Assembly (NCBI GenBank): GCA_964036045.1
Contig: OZ038395.1
Coordinates: 4,056,410 to 4,120,409 of the forward strand
Length of the DNA stretch: 64,000 bases
DNA from: Eutreptiella sp. 'Long Island Sound 2002'
Lineage: Eukaryota > Euglenozoa > Euglenophyceae > Eutreptiales > Eutreptiaceae
Direction: 5' to 3'
Positions 22,128 through 32,320 of the stretch are shown piece after piece; the first letter of the stretch is position 1, and each line of letters begins with the position of its first letter. The position numbers and the translations under genes were made by a program. Below the pieces are notes generated by a model that made no database searches, was not told the DNA's origin, and worked only from the letters and a program-made list of their open reading frames with translations.

Positions 22128-22514
22128 TTGCTACGCTTTGGCTCAAATCTTGCCATTTGTCAGCTCTGACAGCCCTCATGCCGCACTGTTTTTCCCTTTC
22201 CCAAAGCGCCGCTCTGTGCAACCCTGCAGTGTCGGAAACCGACACACACTGCCGAGGCCCAGCATGTCCAGGGGCACAGTGTGCTGTTCTGGATCTGTTT
22301 GTTTCTGTTTGTTCACATGCCATCAATGAGCCCTGCTATTCCACACATGCTCCCTGACCAGGATTTTGCGTGCAGCCTACCCTGTAAGGGGGGGTGTCAC
22401 CCCCCCCCCCCCCCGTTCCGGTCGCCGGAATAACCGGAACGTGCCGGAAGGTTTTGCCGAAACATTCCGATTCTGTGAAGCCCAATTTTTTTTCAGTGAA
22501 TAATTATATCAACA

Positions 22515-22910
22515 ACCGTGGTACTGCAATTCTGTACCCCAGATGTGTAAATACAATTTGTAGTTAGTGCCAGAACCTCGCAGTGTGAGCAGGAGAACCT
22601 GGATACTCCCAGTCTCTACATTTTGTATTGTTGTTAATGCATGCAAGCTTTGTCTATTCTCTGTTTTGTCACTATCTATAGCCCTTCTTGTTTGGATGTT
22701 CACTAACCAAATAGAAAAAAAAATAATGAGCTGACCACTGGACGGCCTGCGTCTTTTTTTTTTATACGAAGACGTCCTGGCATGAAGACGATGACGTCCC
22801 TCTTTGGCGCTGGGGGGGCGTTCCGCCCCCAACTGCTTCCCTCCATCCCTAACCGGTGACAGCGCGTTGCAGTTCCGTGGGAGAGTCGTCGCATTGGTCC
22901 GCTGTAGTTT
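22515..22910. repeat. Long dispersed repeat, copy 1
   Basis: From GTACTGCAATTCTG to GTCGTCGCATTGG this matches 24660-24990 almost base for base, except that about 70 bp (22632-22703) is missing from the second copy. Its last part also appears inverted at 25532-25590. It looks like an interspersed element with at least three partial copies within 3 kb. Confidence 0.85.
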
Positions 22911-23344
22911 TGAAATAAATCGCAATTTTGATTTTTTCACCAAATCGCACACAAATTGCCCTTTTTTGCCTAGTTTCCTGAGTGTGCAATGGCATGTGAT
23001 GGGCACCATCCTTGGTGTCATGTGTTTGGTTTTCAATACACATTTTCATTTCTCAAAATGTTCCAAGTCCCCTATGGAGCAGACTGAGATTGTCTGGTAG
23101 GTCATGCCTGTATTTTGTAAAGCCGAGTACTTGGCCATGTTGGCCAGAGCCCATGTGCACAATTGCATGTTTCAGGGGAACCAAGGTCTCGGGTTTGAGG
23201 AAGGGACTACATCCAGCCAGGTTGTTTCTGCTCATTTCTTCTGGAGTGCATTGTGCCACCCAGCTGCCCCTGCTTTGCTGCAGCATTTGACAGCCATATT
23301 GATCAACTTCTGGGAGCTTTGCAACGCAGATTGATCCAGCCAGG

Positions 23345-23720
23345 TTCACAGTGCTGAAATTTTTTCAAGCAGGCCTGGGGCCGCAGATTTCAGCATGTTT
23401 CGCTCAGGTCAAAGTGCCGTGATCCATTCTGTCATTCAGCCAATTGCAGTTGCATGGGATTCATGTCTATTTGAAGACATTATTATTGCGCACTTCACAG
23501 AGCTGAATTTTTTCAAGCAGGCCTGGGGCCACCACTTTCAGCTCTGTTGTGTGCCTGGTTTCCACAATGCTTCCCTGATCAGTGCCACATCTGGACCCAG
23601 TGGTATGTTGCGATCCAATGCAGGCCACGCTCGTCAGCTTCATTGACTGCCACATAAAGTATATGGTGCTGAAACTTTTTGAAGCAGTCCTGGGGTCATA
23701 AGTTTCAAACATCATTGTTT
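23345..23720. repeat. Three spaced copies of a 50-bp motif
   Basis: GCTGAA(A)TTTTTTCAAGCA followed by GGCCTGGGGCC and a stretch partly complementary to the start occurs near 23352, 23500 and 23670, about 150-170 bp apart. Confidence 0.6.
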
Positions 23721-24000
23721 CTAAAGTTGCAGTTTTCTTCGTGTTTGCTATTGTGTGCTTGTATGTAGAAGGAAAGGCATGGGAAACAAATGTTGAGCAC
23801 CACAATTAAAATGGTGTAAAACCATGAAAAAATTGCAAAAGGTGGCCAGCGTGAGCTCCACAGCCACCACAAAGATGCAAGAGGTACCAAGCATTGGTCC
23901 CCACCACGTTTATACCGATGGCACAAGCTAGAAAATGCGTACACAAATAGTTTTTTTTGAGTTTTGATGAGAATTCGAGTCCCAAGCATTTTAACATCCC

Positions 24001-24462
24001 AGGTACCAAGCCGAAGCCAAAGCCAGCTCCAAGGCCCAACGCAGCACCGAAGCCCTGGCCCCAAGGGGCAGCACAAACAGGAATTCAGAAGGCTCCAAGC
24101 AGCAGGGAGGCTCATCGCTATCACACAACCGCCGGTCGAATGGTAACACAGCCGACGCAAAGTTTTCGGTCGGCGGTTCGAATCGTGGTCGGCTGACTGT
24201 TGGCGGTGGCGGCGGCGGCGGCGCCATATTCACCCGCCGGGTTCGAACCGCCAACCAAAAAGACTCCGGTCAGCTGCGTTTTACTACAGTGTGTACTAGG
24301 TTTTACCAAATTCCCCTGCCAAGCCTCTTACTAAGAAGTCAAAACCACCACCCAAGAGTGCTGCCCAGAGCATTCCAGTGGAAAGTGGAGAGCATGTGCA
24401 AGAGTTCAAGGTGAAGTGGAGCAGGACCAAGAAGTTTTACACCGAGCCGGTCAAGGAGTAGG
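24001..24462 (+). pseudogene. C-terminal coding fragment, Lys/Pro-rich, unknown
   Basis: An acceptor-like CATCCCAG precedes a frame reading GTKPKPKPAPRPNAAPKPWP. After an unrelated roughly 220-bp GC-rich block with TTCGAA dyads (24130-24300), a second piece reads AKPLTKKSKPPPKSAAQ and ends EFKVKWSRTKKFYTEPVKE then TAG at 24460-24462. Both halves are basic and proline-rich like one continuous tail, so the middle block may be an insertion or intron. I do not recognise the family. Confidence 0.35.
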
Positions 24463-24659
24463 CCTTAGTACATTGGCAGCCCTTTGAACGCATCTTATGC
24501 TGATTGCTTTCGGTTTTGCTGCAATTTCTGTGCCTGCAAATGTGCATGTACGGTTGTGGTGCGGTCCCCCAGGGGGGGGTTGGGGGACCGTCACCTGGCA
24601 ACCGTCCCCCAGGAGGTGGTGGGGGACCGTCTTCCCTGGGGTGGGGAACGACAAGGGGG
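24463..24659. other. Short spacer with GGGGACCGTC dyads
   Basis: It contains several inverted GGTCCCCC/GGGGGACC elements at 24560-24650, which can form a hairpin, and no coding signal. Confidence 0.4.
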
Positions 24660-24990
24660 GGGGGGGGGTACTGCAATTCTCCACCCCAGATGTGTAAATA
24701 CAATTTGTAGATAGTGCCAGAACCTCGCAGTGTGAGCAGGAGAACCTGGATACTCCCAGTCTCTACATTTTGTATTGTTGTCACTAACTAAATAAAAAAA
24801 AAATAATGAGCTGACCACTGGACGGCCTGCGTCTTTTTTTTTTCTATACGAGGACGTCCTGGCGTGAAGACGATGACGTCCCTCTTTGGCGCTGGGGGAG
24901 CGTTCCGCCCCCAACTGCTCCCCTCCATCCCTAACCGGTGACAGTGCGTTGCAGTTCCGTGGGAGAGTCGTCGCATTGGCCCGCTATCGG
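24660..24990. repeat. Long dispersed repeat, copy 2
   Basis: Second copy of 22515-22910 in the same orientation, with the internal 70-bp deletion described there. Confidence 0.85.
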
Positions 24991-26050
24991 CACTAGAGGC
25001 AACAACAAATGGACGGTCAACACGAGTCAATGAGTTGTCATTGCTCTGTATTGCCTGGGAGGTGGACCCCCCTCCCTCCCCAAAGCAGCCAGGGCCCAGT
25101 AGAAGCGACACCCCAGTTAAGGCAACCCCCACACAGGGCCCACACGACACTATGTGTCTATGGCGGGGACATTCAGTCGATCAGCACCGACCATTGATCC
25201 CCCACACGACACCCAAATAAAACCCCATAACACAGCGACACAGGAGCAGATAGCAAAGCGCTTAGGAGCCAATCACTCACCACAAAATGAGTCCACTCCC
25301 TGCACTCGGGGCCTCCTCCACTTCCGGCCAAGTACAAACAACAAGAAACAGCCCCCAATAGATGCACCGCCCCAAGCGGCTAGTGGAAGCAATCTCGCAT
25401 TAGAAGCAACCTTTGCTGAAATTTTTTGGGGTGGGGTGGGTTAAATGGGCATGGATTTCACTACGCATGTGGTTTCGTGCAAAAAAAAGTTGGGCCGCAA
25501 GTTGGGCGGCTGGCATGCCAGTAGCGGGCCAATGCGACGATTTCCCCACAAAACTGCAGCGCGCTGTCATACATCAGGAGAGGAGAAAATAAGCATGGGT
25601 GAAGCAGTACCCAGTCTGAGGAGGCACCCTTCAACATGACGCACACCGCACATCAGTTTGGCAAAACGGAACAAACATCACGCCATCAACAACAAAGTAA
25701 GAGGTGCAAATCCCCCTCACAAAGCCATAAGCCCTGTGGCTGGATAGCACTCGAGAAGCATCCCACAATCCAGGAGCAGAGCTATCAGCGCCATTGCCGT
25801 ATGGGCGGAAATGAGGAAGAGGGCGAAATTTGGAACGGTATAATTTGGCACAAGAAAAGTGTGTCCAAATATGCCGTTTCCCTGGCCGCTTCTGGATGCT
25901 TGCGGTGAGCTTGGACATTAAACTACCGGCCGGGAGCGTTGACCAGCATGCAAAATGTGGCCAACATATTTGACCTGAGTGTGAAAAAGGAAACATTTTT
26001 CCTTTTTCACCTGCAAATGGCATTCTTTTAGTACCTCAAATAACATTCGT
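24991..26050. other. Intergenic, repeat fragments only
   Basis: No supported gene. At 25532-25590 lies an inverted fragment of the long dispersed repeat (GGGCCAATGCGACGA start), and at 25620-25735 the second copy of the 20110-20225 repeat. Confidence 0.5.
25620..25735. repeat. Dispersed repeat shared with 20110-20225
   Basis: See 20110-20225 for the shared blocks. The orientation is the same. Confidence 0.7.
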
Positions 26051-26057
26051 GCATATT

Positions 26058-26735
26058 CCTAATGCTCAATAATGGCATGCAAGTCGAGGAGTTTTCCTTT
26101 GCCAGTGCCGGTGGGTCGCATACCGACAAGAATGTCGTTGATAGAGACCCTAATATGGGGTTTAAGTTGACCTACGCAGCAGCCTACCAATCGATGAAAT
26201 GCATGCGGTCTATCCTTCACACCCATTGGCAGGATCTTCCACTCAAATGTCCCTGCGGGGGTGCAAAAGGCAGTGAGATGCCTGCAATCCTGGGCATTTG
26301 GTGGAAGCCATGCTTTAGAGCAGGGTCCAGAGATGGTTCCCCGCTTGGTTGTGAAGGAGGTCCTCGATTGTCGGTAATGGACAATCATGCCCATGAAGAC
26401 ATGAGTTCAAATACCAGTAATTCATGATCGTCCTCCATTTATTGGTTCCTCGCCTTGGAACACTCCCTGAGAGTACGTTAGCCCGCCGGGCACTCGCCGG
26501 GCAAAGTTTTCCCACGTTTTGGTGTGGCCCCTCGAGTTGGTGTTAAGGACTCCCACTCTTCGGACCCAGGCGCTGTGGGAACAGCTGATATATCCTTTAT
26601 CAAGAAATCCAGTGAATTTCTCGTTCATTTCTTCTTTCTTGATACTCACAGCCCTGACGGGCTTGCACGCCCGAGGTTGTGAGCCTCGGATTCGTTCCAG
26701 TTGACCAAAACTAACACCCTTCGGTCCTCTTTTCA
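26058..26735 (-). pseudogene. Ty3/Gypsy-type reverse transcriptase remnant
   Basis: Minus-strand frames carry the ordered landmarks of a Gypsy RT: an FLDKGYISCSHSAW segment (upstream of the palm), then NYWYLN with PLPTIEDLL, then TAFCTPAGTFEWKILPMGV, and finally a degenerate active-site strand reading INDILVG instead of the usual xxDD form. The landmarks fall in at least two frames. About 110 bp of unrelated repeat (26460-26570, shared with 19582-19690) interrupts the sequence between the first and second landmarks. No LTRs, protease or integrase are recognised nearby, so this is an inactive fragment. Confidence 0.7.
26459..26570. repeat. Repeat with GCCCGCCGGGCACTCGCCGG, copy 2, inside RT remnant
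   Basis: It is identical over its first 57 bp to 19584-19640 and splits the RT pseudogene between two conserved motifs, so it inserted after the retrotransposon. Confidence 0.75.
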
Positions 26736-27436
26736 ATGCATTCGTTTCGATCTACTCATATTCGTTCCCAGTTTGATCAAATAATGAGTCAGCGAAGTCA
26801 TCATAGATCTGTTGACGTAAGGACGCCGCCAGATCTCCGAGGAGTTCGCCGTTAGCCTGAATAACTGACCCAACACATCGTTCATTGTTGTTGAACAGGC
26901 AGTAGAGGGCTCCATTTCCAATTCCAGGAGAGGAACAGCTTCCGTGAGCGTGGGGTCAACGTGGGGCGCCAGTGGCGAACTTTTTTGCACGCCCTTTTGC
27001 TGTGTTGTTCGCGCAGGGTGAGTCATGGACGGGGCTTCAGTCCAAAGGCCTGCGGGGCTCTTCTTTTCAGGCTCACAAGAGGGATAAGTCTTCCAGGGCA
27101 ACTTGTCAGCGTGGAGGAGACAGTGAGGAGATTCACAATCGCCACTTGCAATCACAAGAGGGCTTTATAATGAGCATGCTGTATGCCAGCAATCGCATTG
27201 TGGGCCTGCGTCTCCTCAACTTGGAGATGAACCCATGTTTCAAGCAGCAAGGGAGTACTAATTTCAGATAGTTCTGGGTCTGGAGTGTCCACAGGACCCT
27301 CCCCAATGCTTGCCAACTGTTGGCATTTTGGTCTGAAGGGGGGGGTCTGGAAAAGGGGCTCGGACAACCGCACAAACCAATTTTCCCTCACCCCTGTTTC
27401 CACAACTGTCCATGTACTCCCCTCCCCCCCCCCTGT

Positions 27437-27495
27437 AACAGCTACGCCCTTGTCCAAGCAACAGCGGGCGTAGGGACTGTGGTAATTTGGGACCT
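27437..27495. repeat. CTTGTCCAAGC dispersed repeat, copy 3
   Basis: ACGCCCTTGTCCAAGCAACA followed by GCGGGCGTAGGGACTGT, closest to copy 1. Confidence 0.7.
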
Positions 27496-27704
27496 AATTT
27501 AATTCGGTACCAATGTAGTGCAGCCACATAAGACATGGGTTTGGTGACAATAAGACATGGGTTTGGTGACAAATTTGCTAGTTGCATAGGATGGTGGACA
27601 CATTTGTTGTGAGTGTTTGCCCAATTGAACCCACAGAGCAATGATTTAGGGGATATCTGTGCATTGTATTCCCCTTTCTTGCACCAGCTCACCATGTATG
27701 TGGT

Positions 27705-27805
27705 ATGTGTAAGCCACGGCCTTGTCCAAGCTAAAGTAGGCGTAGGTACCATATTAATTTGGGACTTTCCCGTAGCTATTACAAGGGGACAGGGGTACTG
27801 CTTGG
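27705..27805. repeat. CTTGTCCAAGC dispersed repeat, copy 4
   Basis: CCTTGTCCAAGCTAAAGTAG, then GCGTAGGTACC, then TTAATTTGGGAC as in copy 3, and the ACAAGGGGACAGGGGTACT tail as in copy 2. Copies 2-4 together suggest a family at least 100 bp long. Confidence 0.65.
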
Positions 27806-28109
27806 CAGTGCCAGGGGCATGCACGCAAGATCGGCCACAGTGAGTGGTCGGGCGTGACGTAGGGACGTGGGAAAGGGAAAGGCGCAGGTCCTGGCGATAC
27901 AGCCATGTCCAAGCAGACATCAAAATGATATGCGCGCCGTTTGTTTTGTGGTCTCTTACCATCTTACAGAACATGGCAGTGCAAAGCCCCTTATTCGGAC
28001 CTCCTTGACATGGCAGGCACTCAGTGCTGAGGGAGCTGCCCATCGGCAAGTACGTCTGCTGCTTTCTTGCCTTTTGTTTCTTCCAGCGTCATCCACCACT
28101 GCATTGACG

Positions 28110-28205
28110 TCGATAGACTGCTGTTGCCCGTGCCATTGACCAGGTGCATCCAGATGCACACTCCGAGTCCATGCTGGGTTTGCAGACTCCAGCACTGACT
28201 TGAGC
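28110..28205 (-). repeat. Dispersed repeat, inverted copy of 7195-7312
   Basis: Its reverse complement contains GTCAGTGCTGGAGTCTGCAA and an open frame reading MDSECASGCTWSMARATA, matching the 7.2 kb copy at DNA and protein level. Confidence 0.6.
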
Positions 28206-28984
28206 GCTGGGGTGTGGGGGGGGGGGGGGGGTACTTGCGGAATACTCTGAAATTTCGCCACGTGGGCAGCACAGGGAAAATTTCGGCGCTTCCAAAAGTG
28301 GCAGAATTGGGGGCTTCGGCTTCCCCGTTTGAGCGTATGCCATTCCAAGGGTGGCGAAATCCACCGCAGTTGTGTGTGTTCTCAGCAGATTATGGCTGTT
28401 GCCATCGCAGTAGCAGCATCTGACATACTTTCCATTCCAACCCGGGTTCAATATCGGAGACCACTCGATTGTGTATGTGTGTGTGCAGCACGTCCACACG
28501 CCACTACACCAGACCAGACGACACCCCAAAAGCAAAAGAATGTACGCCACCAGCCCCATGGAGTCAAAGTCGGACCCCGAGCATCATGGTACAGGCCGCG
28601 AGGGTGCAGGGCACAGCAGTGCCACAAAGAACCGGCGCCACATGGCAACGCTGGGCGCAAGAGAGCACCGGCGGAAGCACCGGGACAATCGCCTGGCAAA
28701 AGCCCGGACAAAGTGCGGCAGAAATCGCTGCAGAACGAGGGCTGGAACTGTCCATGGCGGGGACATCCAGTTCAGCTTCCTGACCACCTCGATGCCTGTG
28801 GGTTGTACGTCGTGTAGTGCTTTTTCCTTTGCTGTCGGCGTGTGGACAGAAAAACATCGCCATGTCCTGTAATTGTTATGGACCAAGCTTTCTGCACACC
28901 GCTGCAAGATGCGGTGAAGAAAAATATCTGTGGGATGTCATTTCCCCCTCCCTCTCTGGTGAAAGCTTGTTTGGGCCAGCTTGT

Positions 28985-29370
28985 GGGGGAACGTTAGTGC
29001 GCTGGGCGCGCGCCGGGCATCTTTTGTGACCCGTGCCCCACTGGTGGACTGTTGCCGTTGATATGTTGGGCAACATTATATGGATTTGCCCCTTGGCCCC
29101 CGGGACATCAGCAGATGTTTTGATTTGGGATGGGTATGGACCTTCTCGTACCCAAGGTGATTTCTTTGATTTCGAAGTTGGGGGCCATGATGGTGCTTAT
29201 AAAGGCCAGATTCATGTCATTGTGCCATTCATTGGAACAAAGAATGGCACTTTGACAGCCCGCCAACAATGTTATAATGACGTGGAATGGAGGCGAATTA
29301 CCAGCGGAAGAAGGTCTGGGAAAGAGGGCAGATGGGCCAAGTGCGTGGAAGTGGTCTTTTGGCAGTGACA
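28985..29370 (+). pseudogene. DDE transposase fragment (PIF/Harbinger-like), copy 2
   Basis: The frame from 29033 reads VDMLGNIIWICPLAPGTSAD, then FFDFEVGGHDGAYKG, then VIVPFIG and LTARQQCYNDVEWRRITSGR. The order G-x-I-I-W-I / PGTSAD / DGAYKG / P / LT..Q..YN / R matches the C-terminal two thirds of DDE_Tnp_4 (Harbinger-type) nucleases: the Asp of SAD, the Asp of HDGAYKG and a late acidic residue in DVEWRR. No upstream part, TIRs or second ORF are visible. It appears longer and less decayed than the 19.7 kb copy. Confidence 0.55.
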
Positions 29371-29536
29371 AAGGCGTGTAGCACAGACCATAGTGACAAC
29401 AGGTGCAGCAGAAGCGCGACCCCAGTATCCCCCACCCGGTCCCCCCCACATCCCCTGGTCCCCCCTGTATTGCAGGACTGCACTTCTGTTTGGTCACCCT
29501 TTGGACCAAGAACACAGAGCCGCCACTGTCCGTGCC

Positions 29537-30406
29537 ATGGAGGGCGCGCTTATCCGGCAGCGCGTCGCCCAAACGCCCCACGTCTGGCACTACGGCATCG
29601 CCGTGGGCCCCGACGTGATCCACTTCATGCCCCACAGCCCCGACCCGCACCCGAAGAAGAAGCTGTTCTCCAGCGGCGCCGCGGCGGCCGGCCGCCGCGG
29701 CACGGTCCACCGCGGCCCCCGCGACGCGCCGGGCGCGGCCCCGTGGCAGGTCGCCGCGGCGCCCCCGTCGGAGCACGACGCGGCGGCCATCGCCGCGTTC
29801 GCCCGGCAGTACGTCGGAGCTCAGTTCCCGTACGACGTCCTGACGCAGAACTGCGAGCATTTCGCCCAGTACTGCTTCTGCTGCCGCGCGTGGTCCGCGC
29901 AGAGCGACAAGGCCCTCGTGGGCCTCGGCTCCGGCTTCGGGGGCCTGCTCGGGACCGCGGGGGGCAGCGTGGCCGCCGCGGCCGCCGCGACCACCGCCAC
30001 GGCCGCGGCGGTCGCCGCGGCGCCGCCCGTCACGGCGCTCGGGAGCACGACACTGGGTTCGCTGTGCGTGAGCTGGGGCGTGCTGGCCGCGCCCGCCGTC
30101 GCGGCGCCGCCCGCGTGGCCCTTCGTGCTGCTCGCCGGCACCGTCGCCGTCGCCGGGGCCGCGGCCGGGGCCGTGGTCGGCCGACGGTGGCTGCGGGCCG
30201 AGCCGCAGTTCGATCGTCCCGCGGACGGCGCGGGGGCGGCGGCCGAGGACGGGGGCGAGTGCGTGGTTTGCCTGGACGCCCTGGCGTGCGTGCGGCTCGT
30301 CCCGTGCAACCACACGAACTTGTGCCGGGCGTGCTACGAGCAGCTGCAGCAACGCCCCGGCAGCCGATGCCCTCAGTGCCGCGCCGTCATTGCCAAAGCG
30401 GTGTAG
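29537..30406 (+). CDS. LRAT-like domain, hydrophobic region and C-terminal RING finger
   Basis: 289 residues if the Met at 29537 is used; a splice acceptor-like TATTGCAG at 29475 could add an upstream exon in the same frame. Residues 16-30 (VWHYGIAVGPDVIHF) give the paired His of LRAT/H-rev107 (NlpC/P60-like) acyltransferases. Residues 105-112 (QNCEHFAQ) give the NCEHF nucleophile motif with Cys106. Residues 126-218 form long Ala/Gly/Val-rich hydrophobic segments, probably membrane-spanning. Residues 242-281 form a C3HC4 RING: CVVC, C257-N-H259, C263-RAC266, C278-PQC281. This suggests a membrane-bound lipid acyl-transfer or thiol-hydrolase module joined to a ubiquitin ligase module. Codons are overwhelmingly G/C at the third position, as in the radical-SAM gene and unlike other neighbours. 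Confidence 0.75.
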   Translation: MEGALIRQRVAQTPHVWHYGIAVGPDVIHFMPHSPDPHPKKKLFSSGAAAAGRRGTVHRGPRDAPGAAPWQVAAAPPSEHDAAAIAAFARQYVGAQFPYDVLTQNCEHFAQYCFCCRAWSAQSDKALVGLGSGFGGLLGTAGGSVAAAAAATTATAAAVAAAPPVTALGSTTLGSLCVSWGVLAAPAVAAPPAWPFVLLAGTVAVAGAAAGAVVGRRWLRAEPQFDRPADGAGAAAEDGGECVVCLDALACVRLVPCNHTNLCRACYEQLQQRPGSRCPQCRAVIAKAV

Positions 30407-30619
30407 CGGTGGCCGGATGCCGGTGCGGCCCACCGACTCTTCCAGCGTCGACAGTGACCGGGATGCGCTGTACGAACGCTGGGAATGCGCCCCCCCACCG
30501 TCGCCCGGAAAACCACTGGAAACGTTATCTTGAACTGAGTTGAACTGAACTGAGTCAGTCTGGCAGGAGGTCAGGATCGTGCTGGTGAATTGAAAACCTG
30601 ACATCATCGCACAACATAA

Positions 30620-31022
30620 AAAGCACCCCCCCCCCCCACCAGCCCCCCCCACCGCCCCCCCCCCCCCCACCACCCCACCAGCCCCCCCCCACCAGCCCCC
30701 CCAATAGGCCCCCCCCCCCACCAGCCCCCCCACCAGCCCTCCCCCAATAGCCCCTCCACCAGCCCCGCCACCAGCCCCCCCACCAGCCCCCCACCAGCCC
30801 CCCCACCAGCCACCCCACCAGCCCCCCCACCAGCCCCCCCACTAGCCCCCCCACCAGCCCCCCCAATAGGCCCCCCCCCCCACCAGCCCCCCCACCAGCC
30901 CTCCCCCAATAGCCCCTCCACCAGCCCCGCCACCGGCCCCCCCAATAGCCCCCCCACCAGCCCCCCCACCGGCCCCCCCAATAGCCCCCCTACCAGCCTC
31001 CCCCCACCAACCCCCCCACCAG
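30620..31022. repeat. CCACCAGCCCCCC low-complexity array
   Basis: Irregular units of CCACCAGCCCCCC with occasional AATAGGCCC, including a duplicated block of about 150 bp (near 30660-30775 and 30845-30930). The same array type lies at 57262-57470 and in both places is followed by the same duplicated segment. Confidence 0.85.
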
Positions 31023-31605
31023 CCCTCCAGCCCTCCTCGCCCCAGCGCACCCGCCCGTGCCCCGAACAAGACCCCAATCCGCTGACAGGCCGGCCCTCCG
31101 GTCAGGCAGACCAGCCCTGCAACGTGCCCTCTGACCCGCCCTCTCACCCAACCAAACACAGCCTCGCAAAATGAATTTCGCAGAAGAAAATCGCGAAATG
31201 TCTTCTCCGTTCCCGGTTGCTTTCACAAAAAATCTGACTCAAAGCCCTCAACGCATGATTCATTATTCCGTGAATGGTTAACATTTGTCCGGTGCATTAA
31301 GATTGCCCAACTCCAAGTCCCCAGAAGCCCTGACCGGGTGTGGGGTGTACATGCCCTGCCGTACGTGCAGGTCCATGTGCACGTTCATATACACAGTGGC
31401 CGGTTTGCATCCCCAGGACAGCCTTCTGACAGCCCTCACCAGGAGGCTACATTAGGCGTGGCGAAGGCTGTGTTGACGCCCGAGGGTTGCACCTTCACGG
31501 AGCCTGAGAGGTGCACCCTCCAGATCAACTTCGCACGCTGGGAATCCGTTTCCATTCACGACTGACTCTCTTCCTCTCTGATCATGACCTGCCTCAGCCC
31601 CCCCC
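31022..31605. repeat. Segmental duplication, copy 1 (copy 2 at 57467-58050)
   Basis: From AGCCCTCCTCGCCCCAGCGC through ATGAATTTCGCAGAAGAAAA to CTGATCATGACCTGCCTCAG the two copies are nearly identical, differing by a few substitutions. Here the segment is joined directly to sequence corresponding to 58672 onward, so about 620 bp present in copy 2 is missing. Confidence 0.9.
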
Positions 31606-32009
31606 CTTTTTTTAGAGAGAAAATGATGCCCCCCCCCCCCCCCCCTTCGTTGTCTAAGCATGGGGTGGGCGTTGAACCGCCGTTTTGAGGAAATTTTGGG
31701 ACCGCTGTTTTTGTGGTTCAGAATGGAGGATTGGGAGCACTGGGGAACATGTGTCTGCACATATTTTTCGTCCCTCTCGTCATGGGGACACTACATCCAT
31801 TTGAAGTACAGGGGGGGGGGGGGGGCTTTAATTAGGCGGTGAAAAAATTTGTTTGGACAAATTTCGAAGCCCTCCCTCGTACCAAATATTTCCTTCAATT
31901 TTAAGGAATCTTTGTGCCATATTCTGTCAGGGGGTGCCATAACGACACTCACCCTTTTTTTTTTCACTATGACATCTACACTCTGATGTTACAGTCCTGG
32001 CAGATCCTG

Positions 32010-32125
32010 ATGTAGTTTAGTTGGTAGTCACAACCAGCTTTGGGTATTTTTTTTTGCTTCGCTTTTTTTGGTCTTTTTTATGTCTGCATGTCTGCATGTT
32101 TGCATGTGCAGATGTGCAGATGCAA
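32010..32125 (+). repeat. SINE-related fragment inside the MITE
   Basis: GTAGTTTAGTTGGTAGTCAC resembles the tRNA A-box head at 52618, and CTTCGCTTTTTTTGGTCTTT followed by TGTCTGCATGTTTGCATGTGC matches the tail at 52688-52790. The B-box part present at 52655 is missing here. Confidence 0.6.
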
Positions 32126-32320
32126 TAACAGCAACCATACAGAGCCCACCAGGAAATAACAGCAACCATGCAGAGCCCACCAGGAAATAACAGCAACCAT
32201 GCAGAGCCCACCAGGAAACAACAGCAACCATCCAGAGCCCACCAGGAAATATCAGTAACCATCCAGAGCCCACCAGGAAATAACAGCAACCATCCAGAGC
32301 CCACCCGGAATCCACAATGA
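32126..32320. repeat. 31-bp tandem repeat, about 6 units
   Basis: Units of AACAGCAACCATGCAGAGCC plus CACCAGGAAAT repeat head to tail within the MITE with few substitutions. Confidence 0.85.

Larger units (their letters stand above)
22128..23996. other. Downstream intergenic region with repeats
   Basis: No supported gene. It contains the CCGGAA dyad at 22412-22452, the long repeat at 22515-22910 and three spaced copies of a 50-bp motif at 23345-23720. Confidence 0.45.
26736..28984. other. No supported gene; dispersed repeats
   Basis: It holds two copies of the CTTGTCCAAGC repeat, an inverted copy of the 7195-7312 repeat and C/G runs. Two 21-bp copies of a GACATGGGTTTGGTGACAA string lie at 27533-27573. 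Confidence 0.45.

Noticed and set aside
24130-24260. tRNA genes suggested by two GGTTCGAA strings
   Set aside because: No T-stem or acceptor pairing; the strings lie in a GC-rich inverted block.
29108-30733. 541-residue minus-strand ORF opposite the LRAT/RING gene
   Set aside because: Extreme GC bias leaves the antisense frame open; the motifs are on the plus strand.
30555-31077. Gly/Trp-rich minus-strand ORFs
   Set aside because: They are translations of the CCACCAGCCCCCC low-complexity array.
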